From Chitinophagaceae bacterium UBA4857 (GTDB lineage Bacteria > Bacteroidota > Bacteroidia > Chitinophagales > Chitinophagaceae), in NCBI GenBank assembly GCA_002399735.1, contig DHEF01000013.1:47895-83085 (forward strand): 35,191 nt of DNA, in the 5' to 3' direction. The first letter of the stretch is position 1; each line of letters opens with the position of its first letter. Positions 1-8,423 of this stretch are shown here, one piece after another. The notes under the pieces were generated by a model. The model did not search any database and was not told the DNA's origin. It saw only the letters and a program-made list of their open reading frames with translations. The position numbers and the translations under genes were made by a program.

Positions 1-198
1 GGAAATAAATTAAATCCCGATCCTATCGGATCACAACAGCCGATGATAGTAGTAATGCAGATGATTAAACAAAAGTATTTAGTATGTAGACATTAGTACA
101 AGGACATGAAGCTGAAATATACTTTGTCTCATTTCTCAATACTGAAATCTCAAATCAGACATCGAAAAATCAGCAATCAAAAAATCCTACATCCTAAA
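1..198. other. Left-edge gene-poor stretch with possible gene tail
   Basis: One plus-strand frame is open from the window edge to a TAG at 94-96 and could be the last 31 codons of a gene that starts outside the window (it reads NPDPIGSQQP near its beginning), but nothing identifies it. Bases 7-68 resemble the reverse complement of 16989-17051. Bases 120-198 are low-complexity sequence built of TCAAATC/TCAATA-like units. No clear terminator for the minus-strand antiporter gene that ends at 199 was found here. Confidence 0.3.
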
Positions 199-2442
199 TC
201 AATTAATGCTGTCAATCAGTTTCTTCTCACCCACAATCCATACCACATCGCCTTCGGTAAATATCATGGACGATTCGGGGTTTAAGATACGTTCGCCATC
301 ACGTTCTATACCTACTACCAAACCGTTGGTTATAGTACGAATGCCTGAGTCGCGGATAGATTTATTAATAAATGGAGAGTCGTGTTCAATAGTAAATTTA
401 TCCAGCTCCACCTCTGCATCATGCTGACGTTCTAACAGTTTTTTATCGGCACGTAAAATGGCATTCATTTTCTTTTCCTGCGCATCGGTACAAATAATAT
501 ATAATTTATCGCCGGGATAAATACGGTCGTAACGGGTAGGGGTGGTAATGGTTACCTGGCCACGCTTTATCATAGCCACGTTTACGCCAACTACTTCACG
601 CCATTTTAGTTCTTCCAGTGTTTTACCAATAATACTTGTTTCAGGTAAAACCTCAAACGTTGTCATGTGAGCATCCCAAGGCGCTAATGCCACGTTTCGT
701 TTGCTGGCTTGTATTTCGAGTTGCTTTAATTCGGCTTGCAGTTCACGGTCGTTCAGGTTATTAATAAAGCGGTTTTCAATACGGTCGTATTGCTCCTGAA
801 TTTTTTTACGAAAGAAAACAAATACAAACAAAATAATAACCGCAGCAGTAAGTGCTACTTCGATAGAGAAAAAGCGATTAAATAAAAACACAATCGAGAA
901 GACGGCCAAGGCTAATTTTATACCCCGCATTACCCAAATAGGACTGCGGTATTTTTGAATAGCGTATATTTTAACAAAGGATTCGTTACGTTCGTTACGA
1001 ACAATAAGCCCCCAAAGAAATGGCGCCATGGCTGCTAATGTAAATAAGGTAACGGTTATACGTCCAATAGCGTAACTGGTGTTTTCGTTTACCCATGGTA
1101 AAATATAAGTAGCCGATAAAAATACTAATGCGCCAATAATCACGGAGAATAACAATACATTAATTACAAACGATTTTACTACCTGGTGAAAATCGCTGGT
1201 GGCAGTAATGGTGGTAGCTTCAGAGCTATATCGGGTAAGCGATTTACGCCATTTTTCCGGCATCCTTCTGTCTATCCAATCATAAAAGGGTGAGCTTGCT
1301 TTAATTAAATATGGTGTGGTAAAGGTAGTTACGCCTGATACTGCCACAATAATGGGGTATAAGAAAGCACTTGTTGCGCCTAGCGTTGAACCTAACATGG
1401 CAATAATGAATGAGAACTCACCAATCTGTGCCAAACTCATACCGGTTTGTAACGAAACTTTTAAAGAATTACCGGAGATAAATGCACCTATACCGGTTGT
1501 AATTACTTTACCAACTATACAAACCAGTGTGATTAATAAAATAGGAATGGCATACTCGCCAATCATTTTTAAGTCTATCATCATACCAACCGATACAAAG
1601 AAGATGGCACCAAAAAGATCTTTTACCGGTTTTACCAAATGTTCAATTCTTTCGGCCTTGGTAGTTTCTGCTAATAACGAACCCATTACAAAAGCACCTA
1701 AGGCATAGGAGAAACCTGCCTCGGCCGCCAGGTAAACCATGGCCAAACACATGGCGATAGAAACCACTAACAGGGTTTCATCGTTCATCAGATTACGTGT
1801 TTTTTTAAGTATGGTAGGTATAAAAAATATACCGGCAACAAACCATAAAATAAGGAAGAAGATAAGTTTACCTACAGAAAGTAATAGCTCAATACCGTTT
1901 ACCTGCTGGCTAACCGAAAGTGTAGTTAATAATACCAATATGGCAATGGTAATCAGGTCTTCTACAATCAAAATACCAAAGACAAGGCTGGCAAATTTCT
2001 TTTTCTTTAAACCTAATTCTTCTACTGCTTTTAAAATAATGGTGGTAGAAGATACGGCCAAAGCTGCACCAAGATAGATACTATCCATAATGGACCAACC
2101 CAACAATTGTCCTACGCCATAACCTAAAGCAGACATACCTATGGCTTCTACAAAGGCTGAAACAGAAGATGAGCCACCAACCTGCGCCAGTTTTTTAAAA
2201 CTAAACTCAAGCCCCAGGCTGAATAATAAAAAGATGATCCCTATTTCTGAAAGTACTTTAACGTTCTCAGTTTGTGCATCAGAAATAGAAGGGAACCACG
2301 AAAAATTAGCACTAACAATAACCCCGGCAATAATATAGCCCAATACAAGCGGCTGTTTTAACGCTTTAAAAATAAGCGTCATTATAGCTGCTACGGCCAA
2401 TATAAGCGTAAGGTCTGTTATCAGTTGCGGTAAGTGATGCAT
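199..2442 (-). CDS. CPA2-family cation:proton antiporter with two TrkA-C domains
   Basis: A membrane antiporter of 747 residues that probably exchanges K+ or Na+ for protons across the inner membrane. The first ~400 residues are a run of hydrophobic helices with CPA2/KefB-type features: a GIIFLLFSLGLEF segment, a GAALAVSSTTI segment and FGILIVEDL. A second membrane block follows, then a soluble C-terminal part with two TrkA-C (RCK_C) modules, one starting near FEVLPETSIIGKTLEEL and one ending in GDVVWIVGEKKLID. I see no GxGxxG NAD-binding TrkA-N domain, so gating would rest on the RCK_C modules alone. The longest frame begins with a TTG at 2541. I chose the ATG at 2442 because the first helix starts directly after it, although the longer form is possible. 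The gene is monocistronic, with a promoter box at 2597-2604. Confidence 0.88.
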   Translation of the reverse strand: MHHLPQLITDLTLILAVAAIMTLIFKALKQPLVLGYIIAGVIVSANFSWFPSISDAQTENVKVLSEIGIIFLLFSLGLEFSFKKLAQVGGSSSVSAFVEAIGMSALGYGVGQLLGWSIMDSIYLGAALAVSSTTIILKAVEELGLKKKKFASLVFGILIVEDLITIAILVLLTTLSVSQQVNGIELLLSVGKLIFFLILWFVAGIFFIPTILKKTRNLMNDETLLVVSIAMCLAMVYLAAEAGFSYALGAFVMGSLLAETTKAERIEHLVKPVKDLFGAIFFVSVGMMIDLKMIGEYAIPILLITLVCIVGKVITTGIGAFISGNSLKVSLQTGMSLAQIGEFSFIIAMLGSTLGATSAFLYPIIVAVSGVTTFTTPYLIKASSPFYDWIDRRMPEKWRKSLTRYSSEATTITATSDFHQVVKSFVINVLLFSVIIGALVFLSATYILPWVNENTSYAIGRITVTLFTLAAMAPFLWGLIVRNERNESFVKIYAIQKYRSPIWVMRGIKLALAVFSIVFLFNRFFSIEVALTAAVIILFVFVFFRKKIQEQYDRIENRFINNLNDRELQAELKQLEIQASKRNVALAPWDAHMTTFEVLPETSIIGKTLEELKWREVVGVNVAMIKRGQVTITTPTRYDRIYPGDKLYIICTDAQEKKMNAILRADKKLLERQHDAEVELDKFTIEHDSPFINKSIRDSGIRTITNGLVVGIERDGERILNPESSMIFTEGDVVWIVGEKKLIDSIN

Positions 2443-2596
2443 CCAATCAGTTTTTTTATTTTGGTTATTGTCAAAATAAGTTGATAAATCCTGTCTGTCG
2501 TTTTTATGAAAACTGCCGATTGATTGGCCGGCGGTATGCAATAGTATGTTTAAGCATAGGTAACGTTACGTAACACATAACGTAATGTGATTGTTT

Positions 2597-2604
2597 CAAA
2601 GATA
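2597..2604 (-). promoter_or_regulatory. Bacteroidota -7 box of the antiporter gene
   Basis: The minus strand reads TATCTTTG here, an exact match to the TAnnTTTG box used by the primary sigma factor of Bacteroidota. It lies ~155 bases before the chosen start. No good -33 TTTG was seen at normal spacing. Between box and gene are two overlapping perfect 10-bp palindromes, GTAACGTTAC (2560-2569) and GTTACGTAAC (2565-2574). Confidence 0.5.
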
Positions 2605-2650
2605 GCTAAAAAAAGGGCTGAAATTTCAGGCTTTCTGGTTATTTAAAAAA

Positions 2651-2679
2651 TAAAGCCGGTCAGAAACTGACCGGCTTTA
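2651..2679 (-). terminator. Rho-independent terminator after secDF
   Basis: A perfect 13-bp stem with a 3-base loop (TAAAGCCGGTCAG, loop, CTGACCGGCTTTA) starts 21 bases beyond the secDF stop. On the minus strand it is followed by a T-rich run, as expected for termination of secDF. Confidence 0.85.
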
Positions 2680-2700
2680 ATATCACTAAGTAATTAATTA

Positions 2701-5700
2701 TTAGCTTTTTGCATTTTCTTTTCTGCCTGCAACTTTACCGCGACCTAAGTCAACCAGTATTGGAGCAGCAACAAAGATAGAAGAGTAGATACCGGTTATT
2801 ACACCAATCAGCATAGCAAAGGCAAACCCTCTTGTAACCTCACCGCCAAAAATAAACAGGATCAATACGGTTAAGAACACCGTTAACGAGGTCATAATAG
2901 TACGGCTTAAAGTATCATTAATCGCTTTGTTAATCAATTCTTTTTGGCCAAGGTTAGGATACAGTTTAGTGTCCTCACGTATACGGTCAAATACAATTAC
3001 GGTATCGTTCATAGAGAAACCAATTACGGTTAAGATAGCCGCAATAAAGTGCTGGTCAATCTCTAACGGGAACGGTACAATATTTTTTGCAAACGAGAAT
3101 ACGATCAAGGTTACCAATACGTCATGCACCAACGATATAATAGTTCCCAGCGAGAATTTCCAGTCGCGGAAACGGATGAAGATGTATAAGAAGATAAGGA
3201 TGATGGCAAAAATGGTTGCCTGTACCGCACCTCTTTTTAAATCGTCAGAAATGGTTGGTAATACTTTTTTAGAACCTAACAGGTTGGTCGATTCAAACTT
3301 ATCAAAGTTTGTATTAGCCGGTAAGTATTTAGCTAAACCTTCGTGTAATTTATGTACTACAACAGAGTCAGCGTATTCATTACGCGTTTCATTAATTAAG
3401 TAGGATGTAGTAATCTCTAAAGTACTTTCATCACCGATGGTTTTAATTAACGGGTTTTCGTTTTCAAATGTAGCACGTAAGTCTTCTCTTACTTGTTCAA
3501 CAGGTACTTTTTTGTCAAAATCAACCTTGTAGCTACGTCCGCCATCAAACTCAACACCATAATGGAACCCGTTAAAAAAAGAAGCAATACCTAATGCAAG
3601 AATTACGAAAGAGATACCATAGGCAACTTTTCTAAACTCAATGAATTTATAGCTTGCATGTTTAAAAATCTTACTGCTTATTGCTGTAAAATATTGAACA
3701 TTTACTTTACGTTTTGCAAATATCTCAGTTATCCAACGGCTTACCAAAATACCGCAGAACAATGAAAGTAAAAGACCCAGGATTTGCGTAGTAGCAAAAC
3801 CTTTCACAGGTCCTAAACCAAAGTAAAATAAAATTACCGCAGTCATTAACGAGGTAATGTGACCATCCAATACAGGGGCTAACGAACGGCGATAACCGTC
3901 TTTAACAGCCTGCGCATAGGATTTGCCTCTGTTAAGTTCTTCCTTAATACGTTCATATATAATTACGTTGGTATCTACCGCCATACCAATGGTAAGTACC
4001 AAACCGGCTATACCGGCAGCCGTTAAAGTAGCACCTAAACCTGCTAATACACCAATAGTGAAAAGTAAGTTTAATACCAATGCAATGTTAGCAATCCAAC
4101 CACTGGTGTTGTAGTAAACCAACATTAATATAAATATTACCAGGAAAGAAATACCAAAGGACATTAAACCACCTTTAATAGCTTCTTTACCTAAAGTTGG
4201 TCCAACTGTTTGCTCAGATACAATCTTAGCAGGAGCGTTTACCTTACCTAAAGCTAAAATGTTAGCTAAGTCTTTTGCTTCATCAACAGTAAAACTACCG
4301 GATATTTGAGAGTTAGCACCTAACTCAGCTTCAGCAGTAGGAGCAGAGTAAACGATATTATCAATTACAATAGCAATAGGAGTAGGGTTGTTAGACTTAC
4401 GAGATGTTTTCGCAGTCAGTCTTCCCCAATCTTTAGCACCTTGGTCAGTCATTTCAATAGCAACAATGGGCTTGCTACCGCCTGTCTGGTCATAAGTCTG
4501 TTCAGCTTTTCTAATTACATTTCCTTCTACCGGAGCTCTTTCGCTACCGTAGGTTTTAATACCGTATAAAGGAAAATCAGTTTTAGTTTTTCCTTCGGCT
4601 AAACCAAATGCAAAGCGAAGGTCACGAGGGAAAAATTTACGAATAGCAGGATTTTCCAGGTAAGCTCTTAATTGGGCAGTATCTCTGGTAATACCAATAA
4701 CGGCAGTACCCGGCTGTTGCATAGGAGCTAAAAACTCAAACAAAGAGCGTCTGCCATTTTCTGCACCGGCAGTAGTGCCTTTATCAGCAGTATCGTCACC
4801 GTCTAAATCAGATATTGCAATACCTTTATTGGTAGTATCTTTTTTAGTAGTATCAACTTTGGCTATAGTTTGTTTAATAGTATCAACCTTTGCAATTGTA
4901 TCGTTTTTGCTGGTTCCCTTTAACAGTCCGTCAAAAACAGCATCAGCTTGTTGTAAAGAGGTTACTAATTCTTCAATTTTGTAAGTTTCCCAAAACTGTA
5001 AGTTAGCCGATGATTGTAATAATTTACGTACACGTTCTTTATCCTGAATACCCGGTAACTCAACAGTAATAATGCCTTTTGAAGGGTCGGGGCTAATATT
5101 AGGTTGCGCTACACCAAACTGGTCAATACGTGTAGTTAAAATATTTAAACTGCTTGCAAATGCTTCACGTGCCTGTCCTTCTAATTTAGAAATCACAGTC
5201 GCATCGCTGTCATTAACACCAACCAGTCCGGTAGTTGCCGATGCGAAAATGGAAGCAAGATTTTTATTAGGAGAAATTTTTTTAAATTCTTCAGCAAACA
5301 ACTTTACAAAGTTGGCATCACTGTTACCTCTGCGTTTGTTAGCGTTATCCAATGCTTGTAAAAACTCAGGATCTTTAGGGTTGTTAGTCAAGCCCTTCAA
5401 TAAACCGGTCATTTCTACTTCCATGGTAATGTTCATACCACCTTGCAGGTCAAGACCAAGGTTTAACTCCTCCGCTTTAGCTTTTTGGTAGCTTATGGCA
5501 CCGGTAATGCCATAACTAAGCGTTTCACCTTTTGTACTGTCTTTTAATCTTGCTAAACGATCATTAAACAATTTGTCCAATTGTTCCTGATAAACAGCTT
5601 GAGAATCTTTGTTGTCAGGAAACTTCTCTGCGGCACTTGGATAGTTACGGGCAATGTCAGCTTTAGCTTTTTTCTCCAGCTTGTTTTCATGGTTGCGAAC

Positions 5701-5781
5701 AAACAATGTAAACGAAAGCTGATACAGAGAATAAATAATAAGCAGGATCGTAAAAAATCGAACCAAACCTTTCAGTTGCAT
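2701..5781 (-). CDS. secDF: Fused protein translocase subunit SecDF
   Basis: An inner-membrane RND-type component of the Sec machinery that uses the proton gradient to help pull exported proteins out of SecYEG. It is one 1026-residue chain, the fused form usual in Bacteroidota. Visible parts are an N-terminal helix (residues 8-28), the SecD motif LDLQGG (110-115), the large periplasmic P1 region, a SecD membrane block from ~540 with GMAVDTNVIIYERIKEE (599-615), then the SecF half with FDGG (745-748) and a final membrane block with GFSMNDTVIVFDRIRED (921-937). The conserved Asp residues D603 and D926 are present. A low-complexity stretch at ~290-345 (TIAKVDT repeated, then KKDTTNKG and DLDGDDTADKG) looks like a lineage-specific loop. 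The gene stands alone between a promoter box at 5864 and a terminator at 2651. Confidence 0.97.
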   Translation of the reverse strand: MQLKGLVRFFTILLIIYSLYQLSFTLFVRNHENKLEKKAKADIARNYPSAAEKFPDNKDSQAVYQEQLDKLFNDRLARLKDSTKGETLSYGITGAISYQKAKAEELNLGLDLQGGMNITMEVEMTGLLKGLTNNPKDPEFLQALDNANKRRGNSDANFVKLFAEEFKKISPNKNLASIFASATTGLVGVNDSDATVISKLEGQAREAFASSLNILTTRIDQFGVAQPNISPDPSKGIITVELPGIQDKERVRKLLQSSANLQFWETYKIEELVTSLQQADAVFDGLLKGTSKNDTIAKVDTIKQTIAKVDTTKKDTTNKGIAISDLDGDDTADKGTTAGAENGRRSLFEFLAPMQQPGTAVIGITRDTAQLRAYLENPAIRKFFPRDLRFAFGLAEGKTKTDFPLYGIKTYGSERAPVEGNVIRKAEQTYDQTGGSKPIVAIEMTDQGAKDWGRLTAKTSRKSNNPTPIAIVIDNIVYSAPTAEAELGANSQISGSFTVDEAKDLANILALGKVNAPAKIVSEQTVGPTLGKEAIKGGLMSFGISFLVIFILMLVYYNTSGWIANIALVLNLLFTIGVLAGLGATLTAAGIAGLVLTIGMAVDTNVIIYERIKEELNRGKSYAQAVKDGYRRSLAPVLDGHITSLMTAVILFYFGLGPVKGFATTQILGLLLSLFCGILVSRWITEIFAKRKVNVQYFTAISSKIFKHASYKFIEFRKVAYGISFVILALGIASFFNGFHYGVEFDGGRSYKVDFDKKVPVEQVREDLRATFENENPLIKTIGDESTLEITTSYLINETRNEYADSVVVHKLHEGLAKYLPANTNFDKFESTNLLGSKKVLPTISDDLKRGAVQATIFAIILIFLYIFIRFRDWKFSLGTIISLVHDVLVTLIVFSFAKNIVPFPLEIDQHFIAAILTVIGFSMNDTVIVFDRIREDTKLYPNLGQKELINKAINDTLSRTIMTSLTVFLTVLILFIFGGEVTRGFAFAMLIGVITGIYSSIFVAAPILVDLGRGKVAGRKENAKS

Positions 5782-5863
5782 ACGTTATGGTAATTTACAA
5801 TTTTTATGCCTTCGGCCAGCCGGTTACAGCAAACCAAAGACAATTTTGGTAATTTAAAGGGTG

Positions 5864-5871
5864 CAAAGATA
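5864..5871 (-). promoter_or_regulatory. Bacteroidota -7 box of secDF
   Basis: The minus strand reads TATCTTTG followed by CACCC, matching TAnnTTTG, ~83 bases before the secDF start. The -33 region has only a weak TTCTG. Confidence 0.5.
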
Positions 5872-5879
5872 ATGTTTTC

Positions 5880-6245
5880 GGGTATATATAGCAGAACTTT
5901 TAATATTGCATAAATTGATTGTAACTTATTGAAAATTAAAATGTTACAAACTAATTCTGCTAAAGCTTTAATTAGTCGCTATTATATGGTATGCAAATGC
6001 AGCTAAATTAGAAGGCGTTGTTTTTTATGTTACCAACTGTATAGCCCTGATTGATCGTCCCTTGTTTTTTACCCCGAGTTGGCCTTGTGTGTTTGATTCG
6101 GGGCGACGCTCCGTTCAACTGTAGTAATGCTATTGGGCGTTTAGCAGTATCCCCAATTAAATTCGGTAACCCCATTTATGCTGCATCATCGAATTTTACG
6201 GCACCACTTTAACCCATTGCAAATTTTTATGTAAACTTTAAAATC
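5880..6245. other. Intergenic region with a repeat fragment
   Basis: No gene is recognisable here. Bases 6103-6117 carry 15 bases (GCGACGCTCCGTTCA) that are the reverse complement of 15134-15148 in the REP-like element between groES and groEL. Just before it, CCCCGA and TCGGGG form inverted arms around a ~26-base loop (roughly 6072-6103). The rest is AT-rich without clear structure. Confidence 0.4.
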
Positions 6246-7436
6246 TTAATCATGCTCTGGCTCCGGCAAGTTAAAATACAAGCCTTGCGTTTTATTTAAT
6301 GATTGTGAAATTGCCCGAAAGTTTTCCTTTGTAGGCTTGAGGTTAATATGTTTATCAACAATACTCCGGTGTTTGTAAATGATAAATGTATTTTCAACCT
6401 CAGGGTTTATTTTGTTTAAATGGGCTTCTGTAGCTGTGTTGGTAAAAGAGGGCACAAAGGTTAACGCCGTATGTACAATGTTTAATTTTTTACCTATTTG
6501 TTCTATTTCCTGCATACGTACTTCCTTATTGTAATTATTCTCGTTTCCATACACAAAGTAAACCTTCAGGTAGCGTTGTCGCTTTACACTTTCACGTTCT
6601 AAAAAAGTTAGCCAGCTTTTTATATCATTCCAGTCAGGCTTGTTACCAACAAAGTAAACAATGCCATGGTAACGTCCGTACTTGCAAACCGGACAGGTTT
6701 GGGTACCGCTGTCGGGTCCATACGCATGGTAGGGCATAAACGATGGCTGGTCCTCAGCAATATTCAAACCCGAGAGATTTTTCTGCGCTAGTGTTTTTGG
6801 ATAATTTGGAATATTTAATCCCAGTACAATATCATGTTCGGCAATTTGTAAATCGCCTTGAAGCAATACCCTTACAATACCGCTACCCCCACGTTTTTCC
6901 TGCGGGTATTTTTTTAAATGCGGTATCAATAGTTTATCATCATCAAAGTTTATTTCATCAGTATAGTATTCATTCTCAACATCGGGTTCTTTAATGGATA
7001 AATGTATATGTGCGGGGGAAACATCATCAGGGTAAGGCGCAGGTCTTAATGTATGAATAGTGTAATGCCCGGCACTATCAGTCTTTACCCAACCGCGTAT
7101 AAAACCATGCGGTCGTGCTTTTTCAGTCATACCTTTTTTGTACGTGTAATGGCCTGTATTATCAGTTTGCCAATAATAGAGAATCACATTGGGGGCCGGT
7201 GTTTTCCCGCCTAACTGAAAAACGGTGCCGGTAATAATTAGTTTAGTGCCATCTTCATACCATCCTGCACTTGTATCAACTGCACGAATATTTCGAGGTG
7301 TATCCACGTACATTAATTCACAACCATCACAACCACCGCCTACTAACTGGCTTTGTTTCTTAACCGGATTTTTTGTTTGGCCATTACAGCTAGCCAATGT
7401 TACGATGGCTAATAAAAAGAATACATAATGTTTCAT
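6246..7436 (-). CDS. Intradiol dioxygenase-like lipoprotein with thioredoxin-like C-terminal domain
   Basis: A predicted lipoprotein of 396 residues. The signal peptide ends in a lipobox (TLASC). A CDGC pair (C36, C39) leads into a domain of the protocatechuate 3,4-dioxygenase beta type. All four non-haem iron ligands of that family can be placed: Tyr97 (DNTGHY), Tyr135 (RPAPYP), His143 and His145 (AHIH). The family opens catechol-type rings between the two hydroxyls, but the substrate here is unknown and an envelope location is unusual for classical degradation enzymes. After ~residue 225 a second domain follows with TCPVCKYG (C248 and C251, CxxC) and a YFVGNKPDW strand, suggestive of a thioredoxin-like fold. 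The ATG at 7436 is preferred to 7454 because the signal peptide begins there. The LytTR gene lies 68 bases upstream in the same direction and may be co-transcribed. Confidence 0.8.
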   Translation of the reverse strand: MKHYVFFLLAIVTLASCNGQTKNPVKKQSQLVGGGCDGCELMYVDTPRNIRAVDTSAGWYEDGTKLIITGTVFQLGGKTPAPNVILYYWQTDNTGHYTYKKGMTEKARPHGFIRGWVKTDSAGHYTIHTLRPAPYPDDVSPAHIHLSIKEPDVENEYYTDEINFDDDKLLIPHLKKYPQEKRGGSGIVRVLLQGDLQIAEHDIVLGLNIPNYPKTLAQKNLSGLNIAEDQPSFMPYHAYGPDSGTQTCPVCKYGRYHGIVYFVGNKPDWNDIKSWLTFLERESVKRQRYLKVYFVYGNENNYNKEVRMQEIEQIGKKLNIVHTALTFVPSFTNTATEAHLNKINPEVENTFIIYKHRSIVDKHINLKPTKENFRAISQSLNKTQGLYFNLPEPEHD

Positions 7437-7504
7437 GTAAATAAGTTTTAGCAAATATGATATTGCAACAGCTTGATTTACAAATACAACAGGGTAAGCC
7501 GAGG

Positions 7505-8344
7505 CTATTTTATCGTAACAGGATGAGTAAGGGCAAATAATATTTTAAAACTAGCAGCATAATTACGGCTTACCCGTAAAATGGTACCGTCAGAAAGTGT
7601 AGCATCATAATCCCCATTAAGCCGCGATTGATAAGTTGTAACCTGTTTGATATTTACAATATGCGATTTGTGGATGCGGATAAAATGGTTACTTTCTAAT
7701 TGCAGCATTAATGACTTTAATGTTTCAGCCGATAAGTATTTTTTATTTTTATGGTGAATAGTGGTGTAAGGACTACTGGCAGAAAAGTAAATAATATCAG
7801 CCGTTTCAACCACTGTTTTTTTGTTGCCTGTATCAGATACAATAATGGTACGAATGTCAGAAATTACATCATACACTTTTTCGGTAGTTATCCGTTTTAA
7901 TACCAGTCTGTTTTTATACAGGATAATAATGGGTACAGCAAGTCCGTAAACAATCACGGTTTTAATTAAATGCTCGGTAAGGGCAAAACTGAATGTTTGC
8001 CGGTATGGGAAAGTATACTGAAATAAAAGTTTTGACAACAACCAAACTAATACGGGATAAACTAATAAATGTATTATTACAACCAATGCTGCAATTACGG
8101 GTACTGTAAACATTTTATCAGTACGTAAGGTTAGTTTCGTTTGTATATTCAGCAAGGGCAAAAACAAAAACCAAAATGTACTAAACAATAAGGACTCCGA
8201 TATATAAAATGAAGTTTGGTGATGTTGAGCAAATAAAAAATCAACAAATACAGTAATGGCAACCAAACCTAACAGACAAAAAATGATGATTATATTTATA
8301 TATTTTTTTCGTCTTAAGTACAGGTATGTTTCTTGAATTGTCAT
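7505..8344 (-). CDS. Membrane-anchored LytTR-family DNA-binding protein
   Basis: A 279-residue regulator. About 160 residues at the N-terminus form four hydrophobic segments (the first around IIIIFCLLGLVAITVFV) with no receiver or kinase domain. The last ~110 residues are a LytTR DNA-binding domain: ADIIYFSASSPYTTIHHKNK, then the hallmark HFIRIHKSHIVN and a GTILRVSRNYA strand. Such one-component membrane LytTR proteins are common in Bacteroidota. Signal and target are unknown, and the downstream dioxygenase-like gene is the obvious candidate target (inference). The longer reading begins with a GTG at 8398, inside the terminator of the preceding gene, so the ATG at 8344 was chosen. Confidence 0.82.
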   Translation of the reverse strand: MTIQETYLYLRRKKYINIIIIFCLLGLVAITVFVDFLFAQHHQTSFYISESLLFSTFWFLFLPLLNIQTKLTLRTDKMFTVPVIAALVVIIHLLVYPVLVWLLSKLLFQYTFPYRQTFSFALTEHLIKTVIVYGLAVPIIILYKNRLVLKRITTEKVYDVISDIRTIIVSDTGNKKTVVETADIIYFSASSPYTTIHHKNKKYLSAETLKSLMLQLESNHFIRIHKSHIVNIKQVTTYQSRLNGDYDATLSDGTILRVSRNYAASFKILFALTHPVTIK

Positions 8345-8373
8345 ATTATATATTTGTTCTAACAAGTTACAAA

Positions 8374-8405
8374 CAAAGAGGTGATTCTTGCGAACCACCT
8401 CTTTG
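8374..8405 (-). terminator. Terminator hairpin after the HGxPGHxCDI lipoprotein gene
   Basis: The arms CAAAGAGGTG (8374-8383) and CACCTCTTTG (8396-8405) pair perfectly over 10 bp around a 12-base loop, 18 bases past the stop at 8424. A T-rich run follows on the minus strand. It separates that gene from the LytTR gene. Confidence 0.7.
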
Positions 8406-8423
8406 CTATAAAATCATTTTTTG

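Noticed and set aside
1316..2077. Plus-strand open frames of 110-130 codons opposite the antiporter
   Set aside because: Antisense shadows of a clear membrane-protein gene; the composition mirrors the reverse reading of hydrophobic codons.
2443..2541. N-terminal extension of the antiporter to 2541
   Set aside because: It begins with a TTG and adds a polar, non-membrane stretch before the first helix; the ATG at 2442 fits better. The longer form is not excluded.
8345..8398. GTG start of the LytTR gene at 8398
   Set aside because: It falls within the terminator hairpin of the preceding gene, and an ATG follows at 8344 just before the first helix region.
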